The translations under genes and the position numbers were made by a program. Shown in pieces: positions 35,413 to 44,913 of a stretch of 64,000 nucleotides of DNA. The stretch's first letter is position 1. Every line of letters starts with the position of its first letter. The notes beneath the pieces are model-generated. The model did no database searches, had not been told where the DNA came from, and saw nothing but the letters and a program-made list of their open reading frames with translations. The stretch lies in the NCBI GenBank assembly GCA_035625725.1, contig DASPPB010000067.1, forward strand, positions 62,001 through 126,000, written 5' to 3'. This DNA is from GJ-E10 sp035625725. GTDB lineage: Bacteria > Pseudomonadota > Gammaproteobacteria > Burkholderiales > Burkholderiaceae_F.

Positions 35413-36819
35413 ATGACGTCGATATCCGCCGATTCGCCCGAGCGCCCCTTGTACGATACCGCGGCCCTGCAACAGGAGGACTCGGCCCACTATCTGCATC
35501 CCTTCACCGACCACAAGGCGCTGGCGGCGCAGGGCGCGCGGGTGATCGTGCGCGGGCAGGGCATTTATATCTGGGATTCGGAGGGCAAGCGCATCCTCGA
35601 TGCCATGTCGGGGCTTTGGTGCGTCAACGTCGGATACGGGCGCAAGGAGCTCGCCGACGCGGCCTACCGACAAATGATCGAGCTGCCCTTTTACAACAGC
35701 TTTTTCAACACCGCGAATGTGCCGGCGATCAGGCTTGCCAGCGCCTTGGCGCAGTTGGCGCCGCCAAACTTTGCGCATGTCTTTTATGCCGACTCGGGGT
35801 CCGAGGGCAATGACACGGTGGTGCGCATGGTTCGGCGCTACTGGGATGTCGAGGGCCAGCCCCAACGCAAGGTGATTATCAGCCGACACAATGCGTACCA
35901 CGGCAGCACGCTCGCGGCCGCGTCGCTGGGCGGGATGAAAGGCATGCACGCGCAGGGCGATTTACCCATTCCCAACATCGTGCACATCGAGCAGCCGTAC
36001 CACTTTGCCAATGGTCGCGGGATTCCGGCCGACGAGTACGGCATCCTCGCCGCGCGGCGGCTGGAGGAGCGCATTCTCGAACTGGGTCCGGAGCGCGTCG
36101 CGGCCTTTATTGGCGAGCCGGTGCAAGGAGCCGGCGGCGTGATCATTCCGCCAAGGACGTACTGGCCCGAGATACAGCGGATCTGTGACCGATACGGAAT
36201 CTTGCTCGTCAGCGACGAGGTGATCTGCGGATTCGGCCGTCTGGGCCATTGGTTCGGTGCGCAGTTCATGGGGGTGCAGCCAGACTTGATGACCTTTGCC
36301 AAGGGTGTCACCTCAGGCTACGTACCGCTGGGTGGAGTCCTTGTCGGCGGGCGCGTGGCGCGAGCGCTCATCGACAAGGGCGGCGAACTGCACCACGGAT
36401 TTACCTACAGCGGCCATCCCGTGGCCTGTGCGGTGGCGCTGGAAAACCTGGCAATCTTGCAGCGCGAGCAACTCCTCGCGACCGTGCGCGAACAGACGGG
36501 GCCGTATTTGCGCGAACGCTTCGAGGCGCTTGTCGAGCACCCCCTGGTCGGCGCGGCCGAAACCTGCGGTCTGCTTGCAGGACTCGTGCTCGTCAGGCGC
36601 AAGAGTCCGCTGGAATCCTTCGCCGAGGAACTTTCCGTCGGCATGCTTTGTCGCGGCTACATGTTCCGCAACGGGATCATCATGCGTGCGGTCGGTGACC
36701 GAATGATCATCGCCCCGCCACTGATCATTACGCGCGCGCAGATCGACGAAATGATTGATCTGATTCGCGCGTGCCTGGACCAGACTCTGGACGAGGTCAG
36801 GGCGCGCGGCTGGCTCTGA
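35413..36819 (+). CDS. spuC: Class III aminotransferase, putrescine/polyamine type (SpuC-like)
   Basis: 468 residues from ATG 35413, preceded by AAGGAAACGCGC. PLP-dependent aminotransferase likely moving the amino group of putrescine or a related amine to pyruvate, giving 4-aminobutanal. The PLP lysine is K297 in TFAKGVTSGYVPLGG. DSGSEGNDTVVRMVRRYW, HNAYHGSTLAAASLGG, GEPVQGAGGVIIPP and SDEVICGFGRLG are all intact. The HPFTDHKAL N-terminus is typical of SpuC. It heads a polyamine island, tail-to-tail with the oxidase gene 11 bases away. The specific substrate is inferred from neighbours. Confidence 0.88.
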   Translation: MTSISADSPERPLYDTAALQQEDSAHYLHPFTDHKALAAQGARVIVRGQGIYIWDSEGKRILDAMSGLWCVNVGYGRKELADAAYRQMIELPFYNSFFNTANVPAIRLASALAQLAPPNFAHVFYADSGSEGNDTVVRMVRRYWDVEGQPQRKVIISRHNAYHGSTLAAASLGGMKGMHAQGDLPIPNIVHIEQPYHFANGRGIPADEYGILAARRLEERILELGPERVAAFIGEPVQGAGGVIIPPRTYWPEIQRICDRYGILLVSDEVICGFGRLGHWFGAQFMGVQPDLMTFAKGVTSGYVPLGGVLVGGRVARALIDKGGELHHGFTYSGHPVACAVALENLAILQREQLLATVREQTGPYLRERFEALVEHPLVGAAETCGLLAGLVLVRRKSPLESFAEELSVGMLCRGYMFRNGIIMRAVGDRMIIAPPLIITRAQIDEMIDLIRACLDQTLDEVRARGWL

Positions 36820-36830
36820 AAATGTGAGAC

Positions 36831-38126
36831 CTATCCGCCGAGCAAATCGCGCAGGCGGTACCAGGCCATTGCCGCGACGAGGGCGGGTGTGCGCAATGCG
36901 CGACCGCCCGGAAAGATGCGGTGTGGCATGCGGGCAAAAACGTCAAAGCGTGCCGTGGTGCCGCAGACTGCCTCTGCGGCAAGCTTGCCGGCAAGCCCGC
37001 TGAGCGCCAGACCATGACCGGAGAAGCCCTGAAGGTAGTAAATGTTGGGTTCGAGGCGCCCGAAGTCTGGTGCCCGGTTCATCGTGATGTCGACAAAGCC
37101 GCCCCAGGAGTACTCGATGGGGACATCGCGCAGCTGGGGGAATACGCCCAGCATGCGCCGGCGCATCGCTTCGGCCAGATGACGGGGTACGACTGTCGAA
37201 TAACTCACCCGGCCGCCAAAGAGCAGGCGGTGGTCCGCGGATAGACGAAAGTAATCGAGCACGAACTGTGTGTCGCTCACGCAGGCGCGGCTCGGAATCA
37301 GCGCTTGCGCGCGCGCGGCGTCGAGCCTTGCACTGGCGGCGATGAATGTGCCCACTGGCATGATGCGCCTGCTCAGCTCCGGAACGAGGTCTTCGAGATA
37401 GACGTTGCCGGCAAGCAGTACGTGGCGGCAGCGCAACGCGCCGCCGGCTGTGTGCACAACGGGCACCGCGCCTCTTTCGAGGCGCAACGCCCGCGTACCC
37501 TCGTGCACCCGCGCGCCGAGTGCGACGGCGCCTCGCGCCAGTGCCTGTGTATAGCGCAACGGGTGCAGATGGCCGCCGCGTGGGTCAAAAGCGAGCGCCT
37601 CGTATCGCGTCGTATCCACCCACTGGCGCACCTGGGGCCGGTCGACGAGCTGCATGGCCCCATAGCCATACTCGCGTTCGAGTTCTTCCGCCCACGCGTG
37701 CAGCTGGCGCGCTCTGCGCCTGCCAATGGCCGCGGCGATGAACCCGTCTTGCCATTCGCATTCAATGGCAAATTCGCGGCGCCGTTCGCCGATGAGCGAA
37801 ACGGCCTCGACCGTCATCTCCCAAACGGCGCGTGCCGCCTCTCGGCCAAGCCGCTCCCGCACGACCGACATGTCGCAGGCCAGACCGCACAGGACCTGGC
37901 CGCCGTTGCGACCGGATGCGCCCCATCCGATGGACATGGCCTCTAGCAAAACTACGTCCAGACCGGCGCGCCGCAGTTCGATGGCTGCCGACAGTCCTGC
38001 TAACCCGCCTCCAACGATGCAAACATCGCATGAAGCGTCGCCTCGCAAGGGCTCGGAGTGAAGCTGCGGCGCTGCGGTGGCCGCGTAATACGAATTGCGG
38101 GTGAGTTGGTCTTCGCTGGCGAGCAT
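36831..38126 (-). CDS. puuB: FAD-dependent amine oxidase, gamma-glutamylputrescine oxidase type
   Basis: 431 residues. N-terminal FAD motif VCIVGGGLAGLSAAIELRRAG (residues ~35-55), then GWGASGRNGGQVLCGL, typical of the DadA/PuuB (DAO) family. The C-terminal FAD-binding part is NIYYLQGFSGHGLALSGLAG. The N-terminus NSYYAATAAPQLHSEPLRGD matches PuuB-type proteins. It would oxidise gamma-glutamylputrescine to the aldehyde, releasing ammonia and peroxide. It is divergent from puuD across about 260 bases, a likely control region. Confidence 0.88.
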   Translation of the reverse strand: MLASEDQLTRNSYYAATAAPQLHSEPLRGDASCDVCIVGGGLAGLSAAIELRRAGLDVVLLEAMSIGWGASGRNGGQVLCGLACDMSVVRERLGREAARAVWEMTVEAVSLIGERRREFAIECEWQDGFIAAAIGRRRARQLHAWAEELEREYGYGAMQLVDRPQVRQWVDTTRYEALAFDPRGGHLHPLRYTQALARGAVALGARVHEGTRALRLERGAVPVVHTAGGALRCRHVLLAGNVYLEDLVPELSRRIMPVGTFIAASARLDAARAQALIPSRACVSDTQFVLDYFRLSADHRLLFGGRVSYSTVVPRHLAEAMRRRMLGVFPQLRDVPIEYSWGGFVDITMNRAPDFGRLEPNIYYLQGFSGHGLALSGLAGKLAAEAVCGTTARFDVFARMPHRIFPGGRALRTPALVAAMAWYRLRDLLGG

Positions 38127-38386
38127 GGTTGCCGGCTCGATATGTTCCGAGGGCCATTCTTGAGGCCCTTGGCAATCGTGTCCAGAGGGGCACCCTATGG
38201 GATCTGCGCGGGTGCACTTGGCCGCTGGGGGCGCAACCCGGTTGGGTGGGAAAGTGGTACTGTTAGCAGTGCTGGGCCCCGATTTGACCGGAAAACGGGG
38301 CTGGGCCGTGGCTACTTACGATCCCCCTTGCGGGCGTGAGCAACGGCTTTGGACCGCTACTTTTGACGCCGGAAAGAGCTTTTACC

Positions 38387-39193
38387 GTGACCGCCGCCAG
38401 TGGGCCGAGCACGCCGCCCTTTGTGATGATTCCTTGTGACAACCGTGTCATCGGCGGTCACCTCTACTACGCCCTGGGACGAAAATACGCCGACGCCGTG
38501 CGGCTGGCGTCCGACTGTCTGCCGTTGATCGTGCCCTGCGGCGGTGCGAGCGAGTTTCTTCCGTATCTGGAGCTGTCCGACGGGATCTTGCTCACCGGGT
38601 CGCCGGCCAACGTCCATCCGTCGCATTTTGGACAGGACGTCCGCGATCCGGCGCTGCCGCTCGATGAGGAGCGCGACTCGGTGACCTTGCCGCTCGTGCA
38701 TCTGGCCGTCGCGCACGGCATCCCGCTGCTGGCAATTTGCCGCGGTCTACAGGAGATCAACGTGGCCATGGGCGGATCCCTGCACCAGGCGATCCACGAA
38801 GTGCCGGGGAAAACCGATCATCGCGAAAGCACGAGCTCGGATCTGGACGAGCAATACGGCCCTGCGCACGAGGTCGACATCACCCCGGGCAGCGGCCTCG
38901 AGCAGATCGTCGGAGGCCGATGCGTCACGGTCAATTCGCTGCACGGCCAGGGTATCGATGTGCTGGCGCCCGGCCTGGTCGCCGAAGCGGTGGCGCCCGA
39001 CCATATCATCGAGGCGGTACGCGTGGCCGCGCATCCGGGGTTTTCTCTTGGCGTACAGTGGCACCCCGAGTGGAAGGTTCTCGAAAACCCAGTGTCCGTG
39101 CGCATATTCCGCGCTTTCGGTGACGCCTGTCGCGCCTACCAGACGGGACGCGGCCGCGCCGATCGGGCCCCCACGCTGCCGCGCGCGGCGTAG
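38387..39193 (+). CDS. puuD: Gamma-glutamyl-GABA hydrolase (class I amidotransferase fold)
   Basis: Releases GABA and glutamate from gamma-glutamyl-GABA, the last step of the Puu pathway. About 268 residues from GTG 38387, which has GGAAAGAG upstream. An in-frame GTG at 38336 and ATG 38426 are alternatives. The nucleophile C118 lies in LLAICRGLQEINVAMGGSLH. VNSLHGQGID and LGVQWHPEWK (catalytic His/Glu) complete the peptidase C26 signature. HEVDITPGSGLEQIV is typical of PuuD. It is followed by puuA on the same strand after 165 bases, with a small hairpin between. Confidence 0.9.
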   Translation: MTAASGPSTPPFVMIPCDNRVIGGHLYYALGRKYADAVRLASDCLPLIVPCGGASEFLPYLELSDGILLTGSPANVHPSHFGQDVRDPALPLDEERDSVTLPLVHLAVAHGIPLLAICRGLQEINVAMGGSLHQAIHEVPGKTDHRESTSSDLDEQYGPAHEVDITPGSGLEQIVGGRCVTVNSLHGQGIDVLAPGLVAEAVAPDHIIEAVRVAAHPGFSLGVQWHPEWKVLENPVSVRIFRAFGDACRAYQTGRGRADRAPTLPRAA

Positions 39194-39284
39194 ACATGAC
39201 ACGCACTGTCGCCAACGACTCGCCGTGCCCGGCCCGTTGCGGTCGCATCGCAGCGTACCGCGGCGGTCCGCAAGGCCTGCGGGG

Positions 39285-39300
39285 GCGCTTGGCGAAGCGC
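39285..39300 (+). terminator. Small hairpin between puuD and puuA
   Basis: GCGCTT (39285-39290), loop GGCG, AAGCGC (39295-39300). A weak CTCTTT lies ten bases beyond. It could attenuate puuD transcription or be incidental. Confidence 0.25.
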
Positions 39301-39358
39301 TGGGCCGAACCTCTTTCTGACCGATGCGCGACATGGCTTGCCAGCGTCGCACCTGACT

Positions 39359-40732
39359 ATGGCAATACGTGACAATTTTTCCCACGCGGATCTCGAACGC
39401 TGGTTCGACGCCAACCACGTCGACGAAGTCGAATGTCTCGTTCCCGACCTCACAGGAGTGGCCCGCGGCAAGATTTTGCCGCGCACGCGCTTTACGCAGG
39501 ACCGGGGTATGCGCCTGGCCGAGTCCGTGCTGGGCATGACCGTGACGGGCGAAGCGCCCGATTCTCCGGAGTACTCCGCGATTATTTCGGACAACGATTT
39601 CGACATGGAGTTGTTGGCCGACCCCACGACTGCGTGTCTGGTGCCCTGGGTGCCGGAGCCGGGGCGCACGGCGCAGATCATTCACGACTGCTACTTCGCC
39701 GATGGTCGTCCGGTGGACTTTGCGCCACGTTCGGTCCTGCGCCACGTGCGCCAGCTGTACTTCGAAAGGGGCCTGGCACCGGTGGTTGCCCCGGAGCTGG
39801 AGTTTTACCTCATTGCCCAGAACACGGATCCGGACATTCCGCTGGCTTCGCCCGTGGGACGCAGCGGACGGGCCGAGACCAGCCGCCAGCACTACAGCAT
39901 TGACGCCGTCAACGAGTTCGATCCCCTATTCGAGGACATCTACAAATGGTGCGAGATGATGGGGCTGGAGGTGGACACCCTCATCCACGAGATGGGTGCC
40001 GGTCAGATGGAGGTCAATTTTCTCCATGGCGATCCGCTGGATCTGGCCGATCGGGTCTTTTACTTCAAGCGCACCTTGCGCGAGGCGGCACTGCGCCATC
40101 ACATGTACGCGACGTTCATGGCCAAGCCTATGTCCAACGAGCCCGGCAGCGCCATGCACATCCACCAAAGCGTGGTGGACCGCGAAACGGGGCGCAACAT
40201 TTTTTCCAATGCTGACGGCTCGTCGACAGAACTCTTCGGTTACTACATCGGCGGACTGCAGAAATATCTGCCGGCGGCAATGGCGTTTTTCGCTCCCTAC
40301 GTGAACTCGTACCGGCGCCTCATGCGCAGCAGTGGGGCGCCCATCAACGTGCGCTGGGGACGGGATAATCGCACGGTGGGGATCCGCGTGCCACGCTCCA
40401 ACGCCGAGGCGCGTCGCGTGGAAAACCGCGTCATCGGAGCCGATGCCAATCCCTACGTCGCAACCGCCGCCACCTTGGCTTGCGGGTATCTGGGAATTAC
40501 GCAGCGAATCGAGCCTACGGCCGAATCGGGTGGCAGTGCGTACCACAGCCAGCGGGAGCTGCCTCGCAGTCTGTCCGACGCCTTGCAGTGCCTGGCGGCC
40601 TCTCCCGAACTCGCGGCCGTGTTGGGCGAGCGCTTCGTTACCGTGTACCGCCTGGTCAAAGAACTCGAATACGATGAATTCATGAAGGTGATCAGCTCCT
40701 GGGAACGGGAACACCTTTTACTGCATGTGTAG
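39359..40732 (+). CDS. puuA: Gamma-glutamylputrescine synthetase (glutamine synthetase family)
   Basis: ATP-dependent ligation of glutamate to putrescine, the entry of the Puu pathway. 457 residues from ATG 39359; an in-frame TTG at 39338 is less likely. The beta-grasp N-domain includes EVECLVPDLTGVARGKILPR. Catalytic motifs are APELEFYLIAQN, HEMGAGQMEVNFLHGDPL, FMAKPMSNEPGSAMHIHQS and RRLMRSSGAPINVRWGRDNR. These fit the PuuA branch rather than GlnA (no adenylylation-site region is evident). No strong ribosome site is seen. It precedes the Pot-type transporter directly. Confidence 0.9.
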   Translation: MAIRDNFSHADLERWFDANHVDEVECLVPDLTGVARGKILPRTRFTQDRGMRLAESVLGMTVTGEAPDSPEYSAIISDNDFDMELLADPTTACLVPWVPEPGRTAQIIHDCYFADGRPVDFAPRSVLRHVRQLYFERGLAPVVAPELEFYLIAQNTDPDIPLASPVGRSGRAETSRQHYSIDAVNEFDPLFEDIYKWCEMMGLEVDTLIHEMGAGQMEVNFLHGDPLDLADRVFYFKRTLREAALRHHMYATFMAKPMSNEPGSAMHIHQSVVDRETGRNIFSNADGSSTELFGYYIGGLQKYLPAAMAFFAPYVNSYRRLMRSSGAPINVRWGRDNRTVGIRVPRSNAEARRVENRVIGADANPYVATAATLACGYLGITQRIEPTAESGGSAYHSQRELPRSLSDALQCLAASPELAAVLGERFVTVYRLVKELEYDEFMKVISSWEREHLLLHV

Positions 40733-40769
40733 TGTAATTGCGGCTTTGCGCAAGAAGCGAGGCAAGCAA

Positions 40770-41957
40770 ATGGGGATGAGGCATCGGTCATGGAAGCCGA
40801 CCACGTCGGCATGCGCGTCGCGCAAGCCCTCTGGCGTGGGCGGGACGCTGCGTCGGAGACTGGGCGCGGTTTTATTAGCCTGCAGCAGCCAACTCGTGGC
40901 GTTGGCGGCGGCCGCCGATGATTCCAAGGTGCTCAACGTCTACAACTGGTCGGACTACATTGGCGAGACGACGATCCGCGATTTCGAGAAGGAAACCGGC
41001 ATCAAGGTCAACTACGACACCTTTGACTCCAACGAGGCGCTGTATGCCAAGTTGCGCGCGGGCCACACCGGCTACGATATCGTGGTGCCGTCCTCGCACT
41101 GGGCCAAGCGCCAGATCGCGGGCCACCTCCTGCTCAAGCTCGACAAGAGCAAGATTACGACGTACGGAAACCTGGATCCCTGGCTTATGGGCGAATTGGC
41201 GGTATCGGCCAACGACCCCGGAAACAATTACGTCGTGCCCTGGCTGTGGGGAATTTCGACGGTAGGGATCAATGTCGAGAAGGTCAAGGCGGCGCTGGGC
41301 TCCCTGCCCATGCCCGAGAACGCCTGGGACCTTATCTTCAAGCCCGAGTACGCAAGTCGCCTGAAATCATGCGGCCTTTCGCTGCTCGACTCGGGCGACG
41401 AGGTGTTTCCGGCGGCCCTGCACTACATAGGGCGGCCGGGCTACAGTCACGACCGCGCCGATTACGAGGCCGCCGCCCAAATGCTGCGGGCGATGCGTCC
41501 CTACGTGACGTTGTTCTCCTCCTCCGGCTACATCAACAGTCTGGCCGATGGGTCCTTGTGCGCGGTATTCGGATGGAGCGGCGACATCGCGATCGCGGGG
41601 CAGCGCGCCAGGGAGGCGCGCAACGGACAGAAAATCGTCGCATTGGTCCCGAAAGGCGGCGCCTACATGTTCTTCGACACCATGGCCATTCCGGTTGATG
41701 CGCCGCACGTCGAAAATGCCTACCAGTGGATCAGTTACATCTATCGCCCGCAAGTTCAGGCCGGAATCGTTGACAAGGTGTTGCACGCCAGTCCGGTGCG
41801 GGCCAGCGACAAGCTGCTAAGCGCCGACGCTCGCAACGCCAGCGCACTGTTTCTGACGCGCGAGGAACTCGGCCGGCTCTCGCCGCCGGAAGCGCTGCCC
41901 GACGATATCTTGCGCGTTCGGACCCGCCTGTTTACCGCGTTCAAGACCGGTCAATGA
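40770..41957 (+). CDS. potF: Putrescine/spermidine ABC transporter, periplasmic binding protein
   Basis: About 395 residues from ATG 40770 (ATG 40776 also possible). The N-terminal ~25 residues are hydrophilic and basic; a signal sequence follows (RRRLGAVLLACSSQLVALAAA) before ADDSKVLNVYNWSDYIGETT, the typical mature start. FEKETGIKVNYDTFDSNEAL and GWSGDIAIAGQRAREA match PotF/SpuD-type binding proteins. Its stop overlaps the ATPase start (ATGA). It sits beside the catabolic genes, consistent with putrescine as ligand. Confidence 0.92.
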   Translation: MGMRHRSWKPTTSACASRKPSGVGGTLRRRLGAVLLACSSQLVALAAAADDSKVLNVYNWSDYIGETTIRDFEKETGIKVNYDTFDSNEALYAKLRAGHTGYDIVVPSSHWAKRQIAGHLLLKLDKSKITTYGNLDPWLMGELAVSANDPGNNYVVPWLWGISTVGINVEKVKAALGSLPMPENAWDLIFKPEYASRLKSCGLSLLDSGDEVFPAALHYIGRPGYSHDRADYEAAAQMLRAMRPYVTLFSSSGYINSLADGSLCAVFGWSGDIAIAGQRAREARNGQKIVALVPKGGAYMFFDTMAIPVDAPHVENAYQWISYIYRPQVQAGIVDKVLHASPVRASDKLLSADARNASALFLTREELGRLSPPEALPDDILRVRTRLFTAFKTGQ

Positions 41958-43102
41958 ACGCCCCCGCAAGTGCGAGGGCGGCACCAGCAGTGTCGCAGGC
42001 CGACAAGCCCGGGGTCGACGACGCGCAGTTTTTGCGCGTCGAGCGACTCACCAAGCGTTTTGGCGAAGTCGCCGCGGTCGACGACGTCTCGATTTCGATT
42101 GCTAAGGGCGAGATTTTTGCTTTGCTGGGGTCCTCCGGTTGCGGCAAATCGACCCTCCTGCGCATGCTTGCCGGATTTGAGGCGCCCACCACGGGGTCCA
42201 TCTACCTCGAGGGCCGGGAGATTTCGGGACTGCGCCCTTTCGAGCGCCCGATCAACATGATGTTTCAGTCCTATGCGCTTTTTCCTCACCTGAGCGTTTG
42301 GGAAAACGTTGCCTTCGGACTCAAGCGCCACCGCCAGCCGCGCGATCGCATTGCCGCGCAGGTGGAGCGCATGCTTGCACTGGTTCAACTCAAGGCTTTC
42401 GCGCAACGCAAACCCCATCAACTTTCGGGCGGGCAGCAGCAGCGCGTTGCGCTGGCGCGCAGCCTGGCGCTGGAGCCTCGGCTGTTGCTCCTCGACGAGC
42501 CACTCGGAGCACTCGATCGCAAACTTCGCGCGCAGACGCAATTCGAACTGCACAGCATCATCAAGAACGTCGGGGTGACCTGCGTGCTTGTGACCCATGA
42601 CCAGGAAGAGGCCATGACGATGGCCGACCGCATTGCGGTCATGAGCACCGGTCGCCTGGTGCAGGTAGGCGCTCCGCGCGAGATCTACGAGACGCCGACG
42701 TCTCGCTTTGTTGCCGATTTCATCGGCACCGTCAATCTTTTCGACGGACTGCTGGTCGAAGACGAAGTCGACCATTGCGTGATCCAATCGGCTGCGGGGC
42801 GCTTTTACATCGGCCACGGCATCACGGGCGTCAAGGGCCAACGGGTTACCGTCGCCTTGCGGCCCGAGAAGATTGAGATCGGCACGCAGCCACCCCCGCG
42901 CACGGACGCCAATTGCCTGCAAGGTCGCGTGGTGGAGAGCGCGTACTTTGGGGCCACGTCGCTATATCGGGTGGTGCTCGGCGATGGTGCGCGCCTGCAG
43001 GTCACGGTGCCCAACGCGCAGCGCCATGGCGAGGCGATTTCGGTGGGTGCGCAGGTCTACGCCTGGTGCAGCCCCGATTCGCTGGTCGTTCTTGTCAACT
43101 AG
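41954..43102 (+). CDS. potG: Putrescine/spermidine ABC transporter, ATP-binding protein
   Basis: 382 residues. Walker A is GSSGCGKSTLLRML (residues ~58-71). Q-loop SYALFPHLSVWENVAFGL, signature LSGGQQQRVALARSLALEP, Walker B LLLLDEPLGALDRKL and switch His in LVTHDQEEAMTMADR follow. The C-terminal TOBE domain is typical of polyamine and iron importers (VTVALRPEKIEIGT). ATGA overlap couples it to the binding protein. PotA and PotG types are not reliably separated by eye; I use potG because the set resembles PotFGHI. Confidence 0.93.
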   Translation: MNAPASARAAPAVSQADKPGVDDAQFLRVERLTKRFGEVAAVDDVSISIAKGEIFALLGSSGCGKSTLLRMLAGFEAPTTGSIYLEGREISGLRPFERPINMMFQSYALFPHLSVWENVAFGLKRHRQPRDRIAAQVERMLALVQLKAFAQRKPHQLSGGQQQRVALARSLALEPRLLLLDEPLGALDRKLRAQTQFELHSIIKNVGVTCVLVTHDQEEAMTMADRIAVMSTGRLVQVGAPREIYETPTSRFVADFIGTVNLFDGLLVEDEVDHCVIQSAAGRFYIGHGITGVKGQRVTVALRPEKIEIGTQPPPRTDANCLQGRVVESAYFGATSLYRVVLGDGARLQVTVPNAQRHGEAISVGAQVYAWCSPDSLVVLVN

Positions 43103-43120
43103 ACCGGCCGGAGCCTCTCG

Positions 43121-44071
43121 GTGAGCGAAGTGACGTCCATTGCAAGCGACCCGATGGGAGGGACGGACGAGGCACGCGGTGGGGCGCGCCGGTGGTTTGC
43201 CCGCAATTGGGGGCGCAAGACAGTCATCGGAATTCCGTACGTCTTCTTGCTGCTGTTTTTTTCCCTCCCGTTCTTCGTCGTTTTGAAGATCAGCGTATCG
43301 GAAACGGAGGGGGTGGGTTTTAAGGACCTGATCGAATTTGCCGACGGTGCGCTGACGCTTCGGCTGAAACTGGCCGACTACCAGTTCCTCGGCACCGATC
43401 CGATCTATCTCGACACGTACATATCGTCGATCCGCTTCGCGGCGATCACCACCCTGATCTGCCTGTTCATCGGTTATCCCTTCGCCTATTTCATGTCGCG
43501 AGCGCAAGCGACGTTGCGGCCCGTGCTGGTCATGCTGGTTTCGCTGCCGTTTTGGACCTCGTATTTGCTGCGCATCTATGCGTGGAAGGGAATACTCGAT
43601 GACCATGGCGTTTTCAACAACCTGCTGCTGTGGCTGCATCTGATCAATGACCCGATCAAGATGATGTACACGCCCTTTTCCATGACGATTGGGATGGTCT
43701 ACACCTATTTGCCCTTCATGATCCTGCCGCTGTACGGGACGCTCGTGAAAGCCGATCCGAGTCTGCTCGAGGCGGCAGGAGACCTGGGAGCGACCCCGTG
43801 GAAGGGCTTTTGGCTCATCACCGTGCCCCTATCGAAGGCGGGCATCATTGCCGGGTCGATGCTGGTATTTATTCCCACGGTAGGCGAGTACGTGATTCCC
43901 GAACTGCTGGGCGGTCCGCAGACCTTGATGATTGCGCGCGTCTTGTGGGATGAGTTCTTCAATAACGTCGACTGGCCGATGGCCTCGGCCGTCGCCGTGA
44001 GCATGGTCGGATTGATACTTCTGCCGCTCGTGGTCTTTAACCACTATCAGCGGGACATGAGGGTTCGATGA
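43121..44071 (+). CDS. potH: Putrescine ABC transporter permease
   Basis: 316 residues from GTG 43121. About six hydrophobic helices, from VIGIPYVFLLLFFSLPFFVV to AVAVSMVGLILLPLVVF. The EAA loop that contacts the ATPase is EAAGDLGATPWKGFWLITVP. MISRAQATL-type cytosolic turns follow the standard PotH topology. The stop overlaps potI (ATGA). A large periplasmic loop (about residues 55-95) is normal for PotB/PotH. Confidence 0.92.
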   Translation: MSEVTSIASDPMGGTDEARGGARRWFARNWGRKTVIGIPYVFLLLFFSLPFFVVLKISVSETEGVGFKDLIEFADGALTLRLKLADYQFLGTDPIYLDTYISSIRFAAITTLICLFIGYPFAYFMSRAQATLRPVLVMLVSLPFWTSYLLRIYAWKGILDDHGVFNNLLLWLHLINDPIKMMYTPFSMTIGMVYTYLPFMILPLYGTLVKADPSLLEAAGDLGATPWKGFWLITVPLSKAGIIAGSMLVFIPTVGEYVIPELLGGPQTLMIARVLWDEFFNNVDWPMASAVAVSMVGLILLPLVVFNHYQRDMRVR

Positions 44072-44913
44072 TCGGGCGCCTGGGACGATATTGGCTCGCA
44101 GCCGGTTATGTGTTTCTGTATTTGCCGATCGTCACGCTGATCGTCTTTTCGTTTAACGATTCCAAGATGGCCAGTCTCTGGACGGGTTTCTCGCTTCGCT
44201 GGTACCACGCGATTTTTACCGACGACGAGATCATTTCGGCGGTCGGAATTTCCCTCAAAATCGCTTTTGCAGCGGCCACTACGGCCGTAGTTCTGGGCAC
44301 GCTCGCGGCCTTTGCGCTGGTGCGCTATCCGCGCTTTTTCGGGCGCACGGCCTTTATCGCGCACATCAATGCTCCGCTGGTCGTCCCCGAGGTCATCACG
44401 GGTCTGTCGCTGCTGCTGTTCTTTGTTGCCTGCGAGGCGCTGTTGGGGGGCTATCCGCTGCGCGGATTGCTGACAGTCTGGATCGGTCACACTTCCATCT
44501 GCACGGCCTATGCGGCCGTCGTCATCCAGGCCCGCCTCGCCTCGGTCGACCGCTCGACGGAGGAAGCGGCAATGAATCTGGGCTGCCGCCCTTTTCAGGT
44601 TTTTTATCTCGTGACGCTGCCGGCGATTTCGCAATCTCTGGCAGCGGCATGGCTGTTGACGTTCACGATCTCCTTGGACGATGTCGTCTCGACCCAGTTT
44701 CTGAACGCGCCGGGATCGACGACGCTGCCGGTGCTCATCTTCTCACGCGCGCGCCTGGGGCTTGACCCTACGGTCAACGCGGTGGCAGCAATTACGGTGC
44801 TGATCGTCGGTATCGGAATCACGATCGCAAGCTTCGTCTTGGTACGCCAGGAGCGCAGGCGCGCACAGGCCCAGGCGGCGGCGTATCGTGATGCCATGTC
44901 GGTGGCGCAATGA
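44068..44913 (+). CDS. potI: Putrescine ABC transporter permease
   Basis: 281 residues, six hydrophobic helices beginning YWLAAGYVFLYLPIVTLIVF with the typical SFNDSKMASLWTGFSLRWY that follows in PotC/PotI. EAA loop: EEAAMNLGCRPFQVFYLVTL. WLLTFTISLDDVVSTQFLNA lies near the C-terminal helices. It overlaps potH upstream and the cupin gene downstream, both ATGA, so these three are made together. Confidence 0.92.
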   Translation: MIGRLGRYWLAAGYVFLYLPIVTLIVFSFNDSKMASLWTGFSLRWYHAIFTDDEIISAVGISLKIAFAAATTAVVLGTLAAFALVRYPRFFGRTAFIAHINAPLVVPEVITGLSLLLFFVACEALLGGYPLRGLLTVWIGHTSICTAYAAVVIQARLASVDRSTEEAAMNLGCRPFQVFYLVTLPAISQSLAAAWLLTFTISLDDVVSTQFLNAPGSTTLPVLIFSRARLGLDPTVNAVAAITVLIVGIGITIASFVLVRQERRRAQAQAAAYRDAMSVAQ